From Chryseobacterium sp. ERMR1:04 (GTDB lineage: Bacteria > Bacteroidota > Bacteroidia > Flavobacteriales > Weeksellaceae), in contig NZ_LIRF01000003.1 of NCBI RefSeq assembly GCF_001297705.1, forward strand, positions 682,001 through 746,000: DNA of 64,000 nucleotides. The letters run 5' to 3'. This document shows, piece after piece, positions 63,836 to 64,000 of the stretch; within the stretch, counting starts at the first letter, position 1; every line of letters begins with the position of its first letter. The notes beneath the pieces were generated by a model. The model was not told the DNA's origin, searched no databases, and saw nothing but the letters and a program-made list of their open reading frames with translations. Both the position numbers and the translations under genes were made by a program.

Positions 63836-64000
63836 TTTACTATATTTTTAAAAATGGAATGGCTGACCATTCCTTCTTTTTTATTCAGAAATGTTTGACA
63901 AAGTTAGTAATATTCTTGTTGGCTAATCATTATTGAGGGTTTCTTAAAAAGGATTTGCTATTTTATTTACTCCAATGTTGCAAATTTCGAGGTGCTGGGT

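Noticed and set aside
1..64000. Search for tRNA, rRNA, tmRNA and known riboswitches
   Set aside because: No cloverleaf with CCA-type end, no rRNA segment and no recognisable riboswitch core was seen by eye; a covariance-model scan could still find a small RNA.

Overview
The window is AT-rich chromosomal DNA from a member of the Bacteroidetes, most likely Chryseobacterium or a close Flavobacteriia (Weeksellaceae) relative. Supporting signs are promoters of the TAnnTTTG (-7) type, few clear Shine-Dalgarno sequences, an ATP synthase operon without beta and epsilon subunits, AtpB with a secreted N-terminal extension, many secreted beta-barrel proteins beginning MKKLLLA, and an S6-S18-L9 ribosomal operon. 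The taxon is inferred from gene content. I found no rRNA, tRNA, CRISPR array, transposase or prophage gene.

Layout. 1-5358 (minus): F1Fo ATP synthase operon, with atpG cut by the window edge, then atpA, H, F, E, B and a small membrane protein. 5554-6912: ffh. 6995-11427 (minus): six consecutive outer-membrane beta-barrel genes, one split by a one-base frameshift in a homopolymer. 11527-17758: phoH, a YagU-like protein, a DUF62 SAM hydrolase, a branched-chain 2-oxoacid dehydrogenase E2, an unknown gene and a ClC antiporter, followed by 17 perfect copies of an 8-bp repeat. 18044-19360: rpsF-rpsR-rplI. 19361-19855: repeats only. 19856-24983: AraC regulator divergent from a TolC/EmrA/EmrB-type efflux operon. 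25026-30151: aldehyde dehydrogenase, thioredoxin-like protein, lipid A-type acyltransferase, glycosyltransferase, exonuclease, ApaG. 30229-34332: sucA-odhB. 35566-40685: glycogen synthesis (glgB, glgA, glgC). 55454-63835: small stress-like protein, methyltransferase, PH/SHOCT pair, GNAT, ketopantoate reductase-like protein, hisS, HRDC protein, short SSB and a TlpA-like protein.

The most interesting part is 40897-55348. A plus-strand run encodes a CBM48-like esterase, an M17 aminopeptidase, an ATP-grasp ligase, an esterase, a second ATP-grasp ligase, a GCS2-type carboxylate-amine ligase, a class I glutamine amidotransferase-like protein, a further ATP-grasp-like protein and an unknown protein. 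Cyanophycin synthetase (minus), cyanophycinase and isoaspartyl peptidase follow. The last three form a complete cycle for making and breaking multi-L-arginyl-poly-L-aspartate. The five to seven genes before them look like an uncharacterised pathway that builds and trims an amide-linked or peptide-like product. A damaged 45-codon reading frame lies inside this pathway (44862-44999).

The window also holds several families of non-coding repeats, including three MITE-like elements sharing AACCACAAAAG-type inverted ends (56571, 58806 and 61551) and a nested palindromic element at 19591-19820.
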